A stretch of DNA of 64,000 nt from Pseudomonadota bacterium (GTDB lineage Bacteria; Desulfobacterota; Desulfobulbia; Desulfobulbales; Desulfocapsaceae), in the NCBI GenBank assembly GCA_018817385.1, contig JAHIUA010000090.1, positions 41,561-105,560 of the forward strand. The letters run 5' to 3'. Shown here piece after piece: positions 27,715-36,797 of the stretch. Within the stretch, counting starts at the first letter, position 1; every line of letters starts with the position of its first letter. The notes under the pieces are model-generated. The model had not been told where the DNA came from. It was given only the letters and a program-made list of their open reading frames with translations, and searched no databases. Position numbers and translations under genes: made by a program.

Positions 27715-28773
27715 ATGCTAAATATCATCAGATTATCCACAATCATCTTTTTATCTCTGTTGCCTCTCTGTTCCTTGGCCAGAGTCACAGGGCCCTGTGT
27801 CTCATGCCACACCATGCACAATTCGCAGGACAACCTGTGGGTAACCGACAGCGGAGCGCCCAATCCTGCTCTCTTGGTGGCCGACTGTATCGGCTGTCAC
27901 ACCGGACAAAATAATGGTATCAATACAGTACCCTACGTTTTTTCCACCACACCTCCCCAATACAGCGACACCGGCACAGAGGCTGATACCAATACCCTGT
28001 CCGGGGGTAATTTTTACTGGGTCTCAAACGTAGACGATCGAAGAGGGCATAATATTTTTGGTCTAGCCGGACCTGATGCAACCTTAACCCTCCCCCCTGG
28101 AGGGGATGCAACCTTTACTGGTCAGCTACGCTGTGCTGGAAGTATGGGCTGTCATGGAGACAGGACTGTTTCCGAACAGATATCCGCCGTCAAAGGAAGC
28201 CATCATTACAAGGACCACGCAATCTGGCAATCTGGAAATACTCTGGCCACCAGTTATCGAATGCTGAATGGGATCCAAGGCTTTGGTGACGATAGCTACG
28301 AATATCATCCCACAGATCTCCAACACAACAAATATTACGGTCTCGACCGTACTGCTGAAGCAGAAACCGCTGAAGGCAGCATCAGCGGTCAATGCGCCCA
28401 ATGCCACAAGTTCTATCACAACGGTGCCAGCAGCCTGACTACCAGTGGCACCTTCGGAACAGGGGTATGGCTGCGTCATCCCACAGACTATGACATGTCG
28501 AACGCCGTCTCTTCCAACGAATATCAACTCTATAATAACAGCGCCACCTACGGCGACAATATCTATAGTGTCATTTCTCCGGTGGCCACCGCCGATACCT
28601 CAACAACCGTCAACTCAAAAATCTTTTCTCAGGCAAATGATGCTGTGGTGATGTGTCTTTCCTGCCATCGGGCCCATGGCAGTCCCTATCCAGCGGCACT
28701 GCGCTGGGATTATAAGGCCTGGCCTGCGGCTGGATACAATGGTTGTGCAGTCTGTCATACTGCCAAAAACTGA
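27715..28773 (+). CDS. OmcS/OmcE-like hexaheme c-type cytochrome (candidate filament subunit) 2
   Basis: 352 aa with signal ending CSLAR. The heme motifs are CVSCHTMHNSQ, CIGCHTGQNNG, CAGSMGCH (CX5CH), CAQCHKFYHNG, CLSCHRAHGSP and CAVCH, a motif-for-motif match to the cytochrome at 15438, including the odd third motif, the GHN before it, the (L/V)RHPTD(Y/F)DM block and the ALRWDY near the end. It is therefore a paralogue, somewhat diverged. Two paralogous filament subunits in one cluster also occur in Geobacter (OmcS and OmcT). The ATG at 27715 follows GGGAAG. Confidence 0.85.
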   Translation: MLNIIRLSTIIFLSLLPLCSLARVTGPCVSCHTMHNSQDNLWVTDSGAPNPALLVADCIGCHTGQNNGINTVPYVFSTTPPQYSDTGTEADTNTLSGGNFYWVSNVDDRRGHNIFGLAGPDATLTLPPGGDATFTGQLRCAGSMGCHGDRTVSEQISAVKGSHHYKDHAIWQSGNTLATSYRMLNGIQGFGDDSYEYHPTDLQHNKYYGLDRTAEAETAEGSISGQCAQCHKFYHNGASSLTTSGTFGTGVWLRHPTDYDMSNAVSSNEYQLYNNSATYGDNIYSVISPVATADTSTTVNSKIFSQANDAVVMCLSCHRAHGSPYPAALRWDYKAWPAAGYNGCAVCHTAKN

Positions 28774-28882
28774 TTTCTTTTCGTTTTTGACCTGATATGA
28801 AATTATAGCGTTAACATATCGGGTAGGCTTCAACCGGACTATTGACAGGTCTTTCCTACACTACAGATAAAGTAACTACTCC

Positions 28883-30187
28883 ATGTTCCGATATCCGTTT
28901 AATCAGCGATCTATCCTCTTTGTCGTCACCTGCCTGTATAGCCTTCTGGTAACCTCCTCTCTCTTGGCCGGTGAATATATCGATTCTGCTCATGGCTCAA
29001 GCAGCACAGGCGTTTTTCGTCCGATAATAGGCAATGCCGCCCCGGCTGGCTTTGGCTATTCTCAGGGAAACTGTGCCCATTGCCACGAACAGCATGCCAG
29101 CATAGAAGGCAGCGAACCCTTACCAGACAATGGGGGAGCCTCCTCGTATCAACTCTTTGCCAATAATTTTAACACGGCACAAACAACAACACCCTATTCC
29201 GAATCTGACAATTTCTGCTTTTACTGCCACAACGATTCCACCTCAGCCCAAGTGGTATTGAATAACGATTACAGCCAAAACTTTGGTTGCGCTGCCCAGG
29301 GACCGACTACAATCATGGCCGCCATGAACCTGCGCTCCTACCACAACCTCTACGATGTATGGAACTTTGCCAAAGATGAGTTCAGCTGGTTTACCACTTC
29401 TGCCAACCCCTGTGATGCCTGTCATAACCCACACCTGGCCAAAAGGAACTGGGCCCACGCCCAGGATCCCACCTATTCTGCCATATCGAAAACCAGCGAC
29501 CACTTTAGCCTGTGGGGAACAAGCGAAACCATGGACAGCAGCTACAGCACCCGCTATCAACCACCCTACTGCTCCAGCAGTCTCACGAACCGGGAACCGG
29601 CAGCCAGTACCGATGCAGTGGCTGGTCGTGCCAACACCCCGGATTATGTAGATTTCTGCATTACCTGCCACAGCACCACCAATACGATCTACAGCACCAG
29701 TCTCGGTCGCAACCTCATTCCCATCGACTGGAGTATTACCGGTAACAAACACGGCCTTCGCCCGATGGACGGTTCTGTTGGCACCAAAGCACCCTATGAC
29801 CCCACCTCAAGCGCAACCGACTTTGTCCTCTCCTGTCTTGACTGCCACGAGGCCCATGGGTCAGCCAACCTAATGCTCCTGAGAAGGCGGGCCAATGGCT
29901 CTGATCTCACCTCTTCCATTACCTCTCTCGCAGTCAAGGAAATAGGCCTCATCTGCCTCAAATGCCACAAGGACGACACCGCCTATGGAGGAAGTGCCAA
30001 CAGATGGGAAGCTGTGCACCATCTTATCTCAGATGCCCCCTACCTTGAATTCCAATGCGGCTCGTGCCATTCTGGGACCCCAAGCAGTAACCCGGTCCCC
30101 TGCCAGAACTGCCATACCCATAGCGGCACAGTGACAAGGGCAGATACTCGAGGTACAAGCGTAGGAACATTCCGTATTGGCTTTTAA
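28883..30187 (+). CDS. Octaheme secreted c-type cytochrome
   Basis: 434 aa with a signal peptide (LLVTSSLLAGEY). Eight CxxCH motifs: CAHCHEQHA, CFYCH, CDACHNPH, CITCH, CLDCHEAHGS, CLKCH, CGSCH and CQNCHTH. Long Ser/Thr/Asn-rich linkers separate them, unlike the dense 26- and 16-heme proteins, so it is probably an extracellular or surface cytochrome. It contains ITGNKHGLRPMDG, a feature I have no family name for. It stands ~110 bp after the second OmcS/OmcE-like gene, with a 10-bp hairpin (28790-28824) between them. Confidence 0.85.
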   Translation: MFRYPFNQRSILFVVTCLYSLLVTSSLLAGEYIDSAHGSSSTGVFRPIIGNAAPAGFGYSQGNCAHCHEQHASIEGSEPLPDNGGASSYQLFANNFNTAQTTTPYSESDNFCFYCHNDSTSAQVVLNNDYSQNFGCAAQGPTTIMAAMNLRSYHNLYDVWNFAKDEFSWFTTSANPCDACHNPHLAKRNWAHAQDPTYSAISKTSDHFSLWGTSETMDSSYSTRYQPPYCSSSLTNREPAASTDAVAGRANTPDYVDFCITCHSTTNTIYSTSLGRNLIPIDWSITGNKHGLRPMDGSVGTKAPYDPTSSATDFVLSCLDCHEAHGSANLMLLRRRANGSDLTSSITSLAVKEIGLICLKCHKDDTAYGGSANRWEAVHHLISDAPYLEFQCGSCHSGTPSSNPVPCQNCHTHSGTVTRADTRGTSVGTFRIGF

Positions 30188-30230
30188 AACCAGGACCATA
30201 AAGCACAGACCCTTCACCTCATAAGGCTCA

Positions 30231-31676
30231 ATGATGAACATGATAAGAATTGGCTGCCAGCAAACCTGCCGTCTGTTCCTGGGCGCTCTACTCCTCCTGC
30301 TTACGGCCTGCACAACCTCCAACGATCCATTGTCTCCCTTCAGTTCGCCACAGGGAAGTGGCTATGGGCAGGCAGATAAGCTTGGCCAGCTCTCTCTCTT
30401 CCTCAACCTCAAGGAGAAAAATGGGCCAGAGCTGAAGATGCGGATTCTCTCAATTGAGGTACTGGGTGAAGATATGCGCTGGCTTCCCCTGCTCTTTGAG
30501 CCCGTTGAAGCGGATTCACGAGTGATCCTTGGAGGACAGATTTCCCTGGCCAGGTCCTTCCTGGCCCCTGGTTATTACAGCCAGCTGCGCATGACCACCA
30601 ACCAAAGTCTCCAGTCCGCTGAGACAGTACCAGATCCCGTAGTAACCACGCTGGAAATACGCCAGCCCCTCTATGTTGCCAAAGGAGACTCCCATTCGCT
30701 TTTTTTAACGTGGGACGTAAACGCTTCTTTGGCCGTAGCGGATAAGGACAGGCCCAGTCTCAACCTGGCACCCAAGCTCAAAAATCTGCTGGTGGATGTG
30801 GCCTATGTGGCCTGCCCGGATATCAATACGGTATACATGATTTGCACCGACAAAAACTGGGTCTGCGATTCGCTGGGTGTCTCTGGCGACCCCAGCTATC
30901 TGGTCAGTGATCAAACAAATCCCACAGGAAATCTTTTTGTCCTTACCGAAGAGGACAGCAACATAAAACAAATTGGACCTGCAGCCAACCGGGTTGAAGA
31001 GACGTATTATCTGTCGATGATCGGCAAACCACAGCACATGGCTATCAGTCCTGACGGTCAGTGGGCCTATGTGGTCGACCAGAATCGAGGAAATATCCTT
31101 CGCATTAATCTCCAATCAGGTTCCATAGAAACACGAAAGCGCCTGGGGTACGAACCGTCTTATATCCTCTACCTTGAGAAGCAAGGCCTCTTAGCCGTAG
31201 CCCTCTCTCTCTCTCAGTCTGTGGTTCTCCTTGATCCAGAGACCTTGACTCAGGTACAAACGATCTCTACCGGAAGCAGACCTGAGGGCTTAATGCTCTA
31301 CAACGACACTTATCTCTACATCGCTGAATCGGCCGGCAATTCAGTAATGGTCTATGACCTCAGCCTTAACAGAATGCAGAGACGAATCCCGGTAGATTTA
31401 TCCCCCATGCGTATCCTGGCTGCCGATGGTCTCATTTATGTGACGAACTATACCTCCCATTCCATCTCTGTTCTCAAGCACGGCCAACTGGGAGTATCAA
31501 AAACCATTTCCCTGGACGGTCCCCCCCTGGAGTTGGCCTACAGTACCAGCAATAAATGGGTTTACGTCGGGAATGAATTGACAAAGACTTTGGATATTAT
31601 CGATCCCGTGAACAGCAAAGTTGTGGGTCGAATTCCACTTGGGGCTCCGCCAAAAGGTATGGCTGTCTTGCAGTAA
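30231..31676 (+). CDS. Lipoprotein with DUF4382-like and YVTN beta-propeller domains
   Basis: 481-aa lipoprotein (lipobox LTAC near residue 27). Residues ~50-170 resemble DUF4382 (LSLFLNLKEKNG … LAPGYYSQLRMTTNQSL). Residues ~230-481 form a YVTN/YncE-type seven-bladed propeller (GQWAYVVDQNRGNILRI, YLYIAESAGNSVMVYDL, KWVYVGNELTKTLDIIDP). Its place between an octaheme cytochrome and a small membrane ORF suggests a surface scaffold or adhesin associated with the cytochromes. No heme motif is present. Confidence 0.75.
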   Translation: MMNMIRIGCQQTCRLFLGALLLLLTACTTSNDPLSPFSSPQGSGYGQADKLGQLSLFLNLKEKNGPELKMRILSIEVLGEDMRWLPLLFEPVEADSRVILGGQISLARSFLAPGYYSQLRMTTNQSLQSAETVPDPVVTTLEIRQPLYVAKGDSHSLFLTWDVNASLAVADKDRPSLNLAPKLKNLLVDVAYVACPDINTVYMICTDKNWVCDSLGVSGDPSYLVSDQTNPTGNLFVLTEEDSNIKQIGPAANRVEETYYLSMIGKPQHMAISPDGQWAYVVDQNRGNILRINLQSGSIETRKRLGYEPSYILYLEKQGLLAVALSLSQSVVLLDPETLTQVQTISTGSRPEGLMLYNDTYLYIAESAGNSVMVYDLSLNRMQRRIPVDLSPMRILAADGLIYVTNYTSHSISVLKHGQLGVSKTISLDGPPLELAYSTSNKWVYVGNELTKTLDIIDPVNSKVVGRIPLGAPPKGMAVLQ

Positions 31677-31708
31677 CTGAACGCCTACCCTTCCTTATTT
31701 CTTATCGC

Positions 31709-32137
31709 TTGGATCGGAGACCCCTGGCGGGAATTTTTTTACAGGAATGGCTCCTGATCCGTATTGGCGTATTGATTGTTTTCAATCCCCTGATAGCCGC
31801 CCTGATTCGTTACCTCTGCTATGTGAGACAGGATTTCACCTCATCTTTTTCTGACGCCCTACTCAAAATACCACGACTCGGCGGTCTGCTCTTGCCCATG
31901 CTTGTCGCCGGGAGTATTATTACCCTTGTCAGTGGCCTGGTGTTTCCCCAGAAGATTTCCGGATCCCTTTTTCGTCTCAAACAAGGCCTCTATTCATCCT
32001 GGGAGGCGACTTCACTTGGCGCACCAGCCTGCGGAGAAAAGACAGACTCCCTGGATCTCACTGAAGAGCTGAACAAGGGAACCATTAAGACCCAAAGAGG
32101 CGGCATCAGAGTAAAGAACTCTGGCAGCGTTAATTGA
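31709..32137 (+). CDS. Small hydrophobic protein, doubtful
   Basis: A possible 142-aa protein with a TTG start and two hydrophobic stretches (LLIRIGVLIVFNPLIAALI and LLLPMLVAGSIITLVSG). The C-terminal third is polar and unremarkable. No ribosome site is evident and I recognise no family. It fills a gap between two well-supported genes on the same strand, which is its main support. It could be a decayed membrane protein. Confidence 0.35.
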   Translation: MDRRPLAGIFLQEWLLIRIGVLIVFNPLIAALIRYLCYVRQDFTSSFSDALLKIPRLGGLLLPMLVAGSIITLVSGLVFPQKISGSLFRLKQGLYSSWEATSLGAPACGEKTDSLDLTEELNKGTIKTQRGGIRVKNSGSVN

Positions 32138-32355
32138 AATCATTGGACCCACTCCTGAGAACAATGCACTACAAAAGCACATCAAAAATCTGAAGAAGGC
32201 ATTGGCCCGGTTGCGGAGCAAATAATTGGGAAAAACAGAAAGAAAAGTCTAGTTTTTTTCATTATAACTGAGTATTTGTTAAGAACTTTCAGGAAATTCC
32301 ATATACAATGAAATAATCTCCAAATTGATGGGGAGCAGCGCAGGGATCACAGCAC

Positions 32356-33549
32356 ATGCCACCACCAGTAAAGAAAACTATGCGCCATCTCAAAAAGACA
32401 GTTTTCGGTTTCTTCTTCCTTTTTCTGTCTCTCTTCCTGACTGACTTGTGTTTTGCCTATACCATCGTCTCTCCTGTCTCATCCAAGCCTATCATCATCC
32501 AGGCAAGGCGTCCCCTGTCGACGATGGTACTCAAGCTCTCCAGCAAAGATGAATTAGCCAGTTTACGGGTAGCCACCGCCCAAAACAGAGCTGGAGAAGA
32601 TCAAGTCATCGATCCTATGGGCCTCTATGAAAAAGATGGTCTCTCTTATATCCACTACTCACTCCCCCTTAAAAAAGGAGACAACACCTTTGTCATCAAC
32701 CCTGGGGAACAGGAACTGAAAATCGAGTATATCCCCGTACGAACGCTGCTCAACATAAACTTTGAGGACTCAAATGCCTTCCTCTTCCATCGAACAGCAG
32801 TGATTCCTGAGGAGTGTGGCCTCTGTCACACCGAACAGCTCCCTGAAGGGCATGGCCTGGACGTTGAGCGTCTGAAAAAAAATGCAGACTATTCGCCCGC
32901 CTGTTTTTCCTGCCATCGCAACCTGCACAGTAAAGGCGAGTGGCTGCACGGACCAGCTGCAAACATCTACTGCATGAGCTGCCACAAGAAAGGGGTCGAT
33001 GACACCAAAATCACCCTTCTCACCGGCCGAGTAGATGACGTTTGTTTTCAGTGCCACATCAACAAGATCAAATTCCGTACTCAAGAACATGTCCATGGAC
33101 CCGTCGGCACTGGTGATTGCACCATCTGCCATGACCCCCATGGAGATGCCTACCAATTTCAGCTCTGGGCAGAAGGGACTACTGCCCTGTGTATAGGTTG
33201 CCATGGCAACAAGAAAAATATCGGTAAAAAATCCATTGGATTTTACCCCCATGGCATCGTCCTCGGGAGCGGCTGCGTGGCCTGCCACAGTCCCCATGCC
33301 AGCGGCAACCGCTTTCAGCTCTACAAGCCGATTAACGAACTCTGCATCAGTTGCCATATCAATTTGGCCGATGTCGAAAAAGGTCATCCTGTTGGCAATC
33401 ATCCTTTGAAAAACAAAATTGATCCGCGGCGTAAAGATCGGGAACTTGCCTGTACAAGTTGTCATAACCCCCATGGTTCCAATTACCGATTCCTACTTAT
33501 TGGAGATATATTAGGTGGACATGTATGCAACAAATGTCATAACAATTAG
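32356..33549 (+). CDS. Decaheme c-type cytochrome with N-terminal beta-sandwich
   Basis: 397 aa with signal peptide (FLTDLCFAYT). Residues ~35-135 are heme-free and beta-rich (PVSSKPIIIQARRPLSTMVLK … GDNTFVINPGEQELKIEYIP), like a bacterial Ig or carbohydrate-binding-type domain. Ten CxxCH motifs follow (first CGLCH, last CNKCH). The same architecture, with the phrase HVHGPVGTGDC, appears in the 16-heme protein at 36798, so the two are homologues on opposite arms of the island. An ATG at 32380 is an alternative start. Confidence 0.88.
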   Translation: MPPPVKKTMRHLKKTVFGFFFLFLSLFLTDLCFAYTIVSPVSSKPIIIQARRPLSTMVLKLSSKDELASLRVATAQNRAGEDQVIDPMGLYEKDGLSYIHYSLPLKKGDNTFVINPGEQELKIEYIPVRTLLNINFEDSNAFLFHRTAVIPEECGLCHTEQLPEGHGLDVERLKKNADYSPACFSCHRNLHSKGEWLHGPAANIYCMSCHKKGVDDTKITLLTGRVDDVCFQCHINKIKFRTQEHVHGPVGTGDCTICHDPHGDAYQFQLWAEGTTALCIGCHGNKKNIGKKSIGFYPHGIVLGSGCVACHSPHASGNRFQLYKPINELCISCHINLADVEKGHPVGNHPLKNKIDPRRKDRELACTSCHNPHGSNYRFLLIGDILGGHVCNKCHNN

Positions 33550-34816
33550 TTTTCCGAAAAGACTTCTCCTCACCGTACTATCGACAGGGTGTCTCTTTTT
33601 GAGCCTGACAAACCTGGGTCTGGCCATTGTCGAGGAAGAGGGAAAAGTTGGTGTTGAGGTTGTCGCTATCCTGAAGACAGATGAGCTCGGGAAAAAACTC
33701 CATTATCCATCGGCTGTCATGTACGACCAGGAAATGGATGAGACCTATGTGGTCGCCGGTGGTGAAGGGAAAGTAATTATCTATGGTTCCAACTTGTTTC
33801 CCACCGTCGCTCTGGGCAAGGGCCGAGGAGCTGACTCACCTAAAGGAATCTATATCGATAAATCCAGCACAGTCTATCTCTGCCAGTCCAACTCAGCAAA
33901 CAAACCTGCCCGAATTACCACCTTTAACCCCGCCTTTTTTCCTGAAAAAGAAATACTCTTTTCCTCCATGCCGGAAGCGGAAAATTTCGTTCCCAAGAAC
34001 ATGGTTACCGGCTTGTCAGGCAACATGTATATCAGCGGCCAAAATACTCGCGGTCTTCTGGTCCTGGACAGTGAAGGAAACTTCTCTCACTGGCTGAAGC
34101 CAATGGACAAACTTATCACTGAAAACAGCTTGATAATGTCTGTTGAAGAAGGGGTCGAGGGGCTACCCAAATTGGTGGCCAATACCGAAGCAATGCAGGA
34201 TACGGATCAAAAAGAAAGCAGTATAACAGAGATGAGAGAACTGCTTCCCCCCAATCTGCAACCAGCAATCAAGGAGAATGGGGAAACCTTTATAGACCAG
34301 GAACTCAAACCGGTTCAGGTGGCACATGTGGCCACGGATGCTGAGGGACACCTTTACGTCCTCAGCGAAGAAACCAGTAAGATATACGTCTACAGTCATA
34401 CCGAAGAGCTGCTCTTCTCCTTTGGCCAGAAAGGTGGATCAACAGGGAAGATGAGCCGTCCCAAATGTCTGGTGGTCGATGAAAAGAAAAAGGCCCTCTA
34501 CGTTGTGGATTACATGCGCCACACCATCCTGATCTTTGATCTGGGAGGCAAGTTCATGTACGAATTTGGCGGGATGGGAACTGGTCCAGGCTGGTTTCAG
34601 TATCCTATTGGCCTTGCTCTCAACAGGGCTGGTAACCTGATTGTGGCTGATCTTTTCAATCAGCGTGTTCAGATCCTGAATGTCAAGTTTGAATACCAAT
34701 TCCCGACGTTTCAGATTCCAGATGAGGAGGCCATACCCAGTGAAGAAGAGTTGCCGACTCAAGATTTTAAAGGCGAAGATGGAGACACCTACTTCCCCAA
34801 ACCCATCTATCTTTAG
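33515..34816 (+). CDS. Secreted NHL beta-propeller protein B
   Basis: 433 aa; its start (GTG 33515 or ATG 33521) overlaps the decaheme gene by 29-35 bp, so translation is probably coupled. Signal peptide LFLSLTNLGLAIVEE. NHL-type blades occur at GHLYVLSEETSKIYVYS, KALYVVDYMRHTILIFD and GNLIVADLFNQRVQIL, with FGGMGTGPGWFQYPIGLA between. A ~60-residue acidic insertion (residues ~215-265) breaks the propeller. It is the last gene of the plus arm. Confidence 0.8.
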   Translation: MDMYATNVITISFPKRLLLTVLSTGCLFLSLTNLGLAIVEEEGKVGVEVVAILKTDELGKKLHYPSAVMYDQEMDETYVVAGGEGKVIIYGSNLFPTVALGKGRGADSPKGIYIDKSSTVYLCQSNSANKPARITTFNPAFFPEKEILFSSMPEAENFVPKNMVTGLSGNMYISGQNTRGLLVLDSEGNFSHWLKPMDKLITENSLIMSVEEGVEGLPKLVANTEAMQDTDQKESSITEMRELLPPNLQPAIKENGETFIDQELKPVQVAHVATDAEGHLYVLSEETSKIYVYSHTEELLFSFGQKGGSTGKMSRPKCLVVDEKKKALYVVDYMRHTILIFDLGGKFMYEFGGMGTGPGWFQYPIGLALNRAGNLIVADLFNQRVQILNVKFEYQFPTFQIPDEEAIPSEEELPTQDFKGEDGDTYFPKPIYL

Positions 34817-35420
34817 GAGTCTCTTTGAGTTAAATAATTACAGCGATGGAGCGAGAGAATCATACTAAAATGAGTGCAATCGAGATCATATTTTTGTGGA
34901 TTTGAAGAATCGCTGGTCTATGTAACGAAAAGCCATTGAAACAGGGGCTCATCTGGAAAATTTGCAGCAGAGGGATGTCTCAGTCCGACAGGCTCCCCAG
35001 GCATGAAAAGACAACATGAATTGCTTGCCCATGGCAAGTAAGGAAACGTAGATGTTGCAATCGATATTCTCGCGAAAGAGGATGACCATCTTGGCCAGAG
35101 AGAAGCTTCAGTTGCAAGAGTTACCTGGGCAGGATATCAGACTCACAGCCGATTTTCAAATAACAGTCCTATAACCCTTATGGGCGAGGACAGTTAATCC
35201 GCAAAAAAGATGCGAACCCGGCAAGACGACAAGTGATTGCCAGTGAGATCCACCAAGGGCATCACAGTACCACCACCGATGAGCATTGCTGTGACACCTA
35301 CAAAACTCGCAGCCACTGTCGATATACGACTCCCCAGCACCCAAGCAAAGACACAACCTTCCTAAAGGCAGGTCCGTTCAGAAAACCGAGACTACCTTCA
35401 GGAAGAATATGCTCACCTGA
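34817..35420. other. Non-coding gap between the convergent arms
   Basis: About 600 bp with no supported ORF, RNA or repeat. It is where transcription of the two arms must end, yet I see no convincing intrinsic terminator. It may contain remnants of a lost gene, but no frame reads well. Confidence 0.5.
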
Positions 35421-36482
35421 TTATTCATGAATCAGGGTCTTGCGCTGCAGAAGATCAAAGGCCTTGCGATACGATTGGGCCGATTCTTCATACTTTCCCT
35501 GACGCTCCAGGAAGGTGCCCAGGAAATAATGCAGATCATAGTTGCGACTATTGCGAAACAACAGGTTCTTGAGGTCGAGCACGGCCTCATCAACCTCCCC
35601 CATTTCAGCACTCACCCTGGCCAGACAGATCTCCGCCTCAAGTGAATCTGGATCACCTGCAAGACCGGCCTCAAGTTCTTTGATGGCATCATCAAGGGCA
35701 CCCTTTTCAAGATACAGACATCCTAAGCCGACCCTTGCCTCATGTAAGACAGGATTGAGTTCAAGGGCTGTCATATATTCGCGGATAGCAGCATCGGGCA
35801 TCCCTTTATTCTTCATAACTGTGCCCATCTGCATATGACGCAGAGCAAGTTTTTCTTCTTTCGGTACCACTTTCATCACAGGATTCAGCTCAGCCTCCAG
35901 CTCTTCAGGAGTCATCAACCCAAGCATCACATCAACCTCACCACGAAGACGTTGGGCGATATCCTTGCTATAGCCGGAGCCGCCGCTGACATTTCCATCT
36001 TTATCGATCAAAAGAAACGAAGGCAGAACATAGACACCAAAACTGGCGTAGGCCTCCTGGGATGCATCCTTGTAAACAGGCATGGTCAATCCAGCCAGGG
36101 CACTCACCTCATCAACCACGTTCTGCTGATCATTTTGCATGTTAACAACTAGAACAGAGACACCTTTTTTCTTCAGGTAGGGCTCCAGCTCCTGGACTGC
36201 CTTGATGGTATTGACAGCCCTTTTTTTCTTGGCCTCCATATCCGCCCCCCCCCAAAAGGCAAGGAGCAATGGTTTGCCGGCAAAGGAATGAATAGTTTTT
36301 GCCTCTTCTCCCTTGTAACCAATAAACTTGGCTTCCGGAACCGGCTTACCAACACTCAGGGCCCGGAAGGGAAAAGATTTAGCCAGTCCACTATCGGTCA
36401 AAATAAACAACCCGGTAAAAAACAGGATCAAGACTACCAGATGTTTATTCCGATGAGCATCGGTTTCCTTTCTCAACAACAT
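35421..36482 (-). CDS. TlpA/thioredoxin-fold protein without CxxC, fused to TPR repeats
   Basis: 353 aa with signal peptide (TDSGLAKSFPF). Residues ~45-195 are a redoxin/TlpA fold (GKPVPEAKFIGYKG … VLPSFLLIDKDGNV with the cis-proline), but where TlpA proteins have WCxxC this one reads LAFWGGADMEAKKK, so the redox-active cysteines are gone. Residues ~210-345 are three or four TPR repeats (AIREYMTALELNPVLHEAR, AIKELEAGLAGDPDSLE). GAGGAG lies six bases before the ATG. Last gene of the minus arm. It probably acts as a periplasmic binding or assembly factor rather than a reductase (inference). Confidence 0.8.
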   Translation of the reverse strand: MLLRKETDAHRNKHLVVLILFFTGLFILTDSGLAKSFPFRALSVGKPVPEAKFIGYKGEEAKTIHSFAGKPLLLAFWGGADMEAKKKRAVNTIKAVQELEPYLKKKGVSVLVVNMQNDQQNVVDEVSALAGLTMPVYKDASQEAYASFGVYVLPSFLLIDKDGNVSGGSGYSKDIAQRLRGEVDVMLGLMTPEELEAELNPVMKVVPKEEKLALRHMQMGTVMKNKGMPDAAIREYMTALELNPVLHEARVGLGCLYLEKGALDDAIKELEAGLAGDPDSLEAEICLARVSAEMGEVDEAVLDLKNLLFRNSRNYDLHYFLGTFLERQGKYEESAQSYRKAFDLLQRKTLIHE

Positions 36483-36797
36483 AGGTACTCCTCGCTAAAT
36501 ATTCATAATAATTCATCAGGGGCTATACTCGTCAGCGACATTTAAACGGCACAAATTGTAACGCACTCCAAGAAAGTTTACTTAACATTTCAGGCTATAG
36601 CCATTCTCTCTAACCCTAATCCGGAATAAAGGGGGTACAGTCTCGTTATTATCATCTATCTGAGAGCACAGCGATGCTTCGCAACTGTTCAGCCACTGTT
36701 GATGATAGTCAACCATGGTGCTTTTTTTGCAAAAAACCGTTCTAAAACCAGTTCCTCTCTCCCTCCCGTTCCAGAGAGGGAGAGAGGGCCTCCAGCG

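Noticed and set aside
34817..35420. Possible degraded gene between the convergent arms
   Set aside because: No frame longer than ~65 codons and none with a family-like pattern; left as non-coding.
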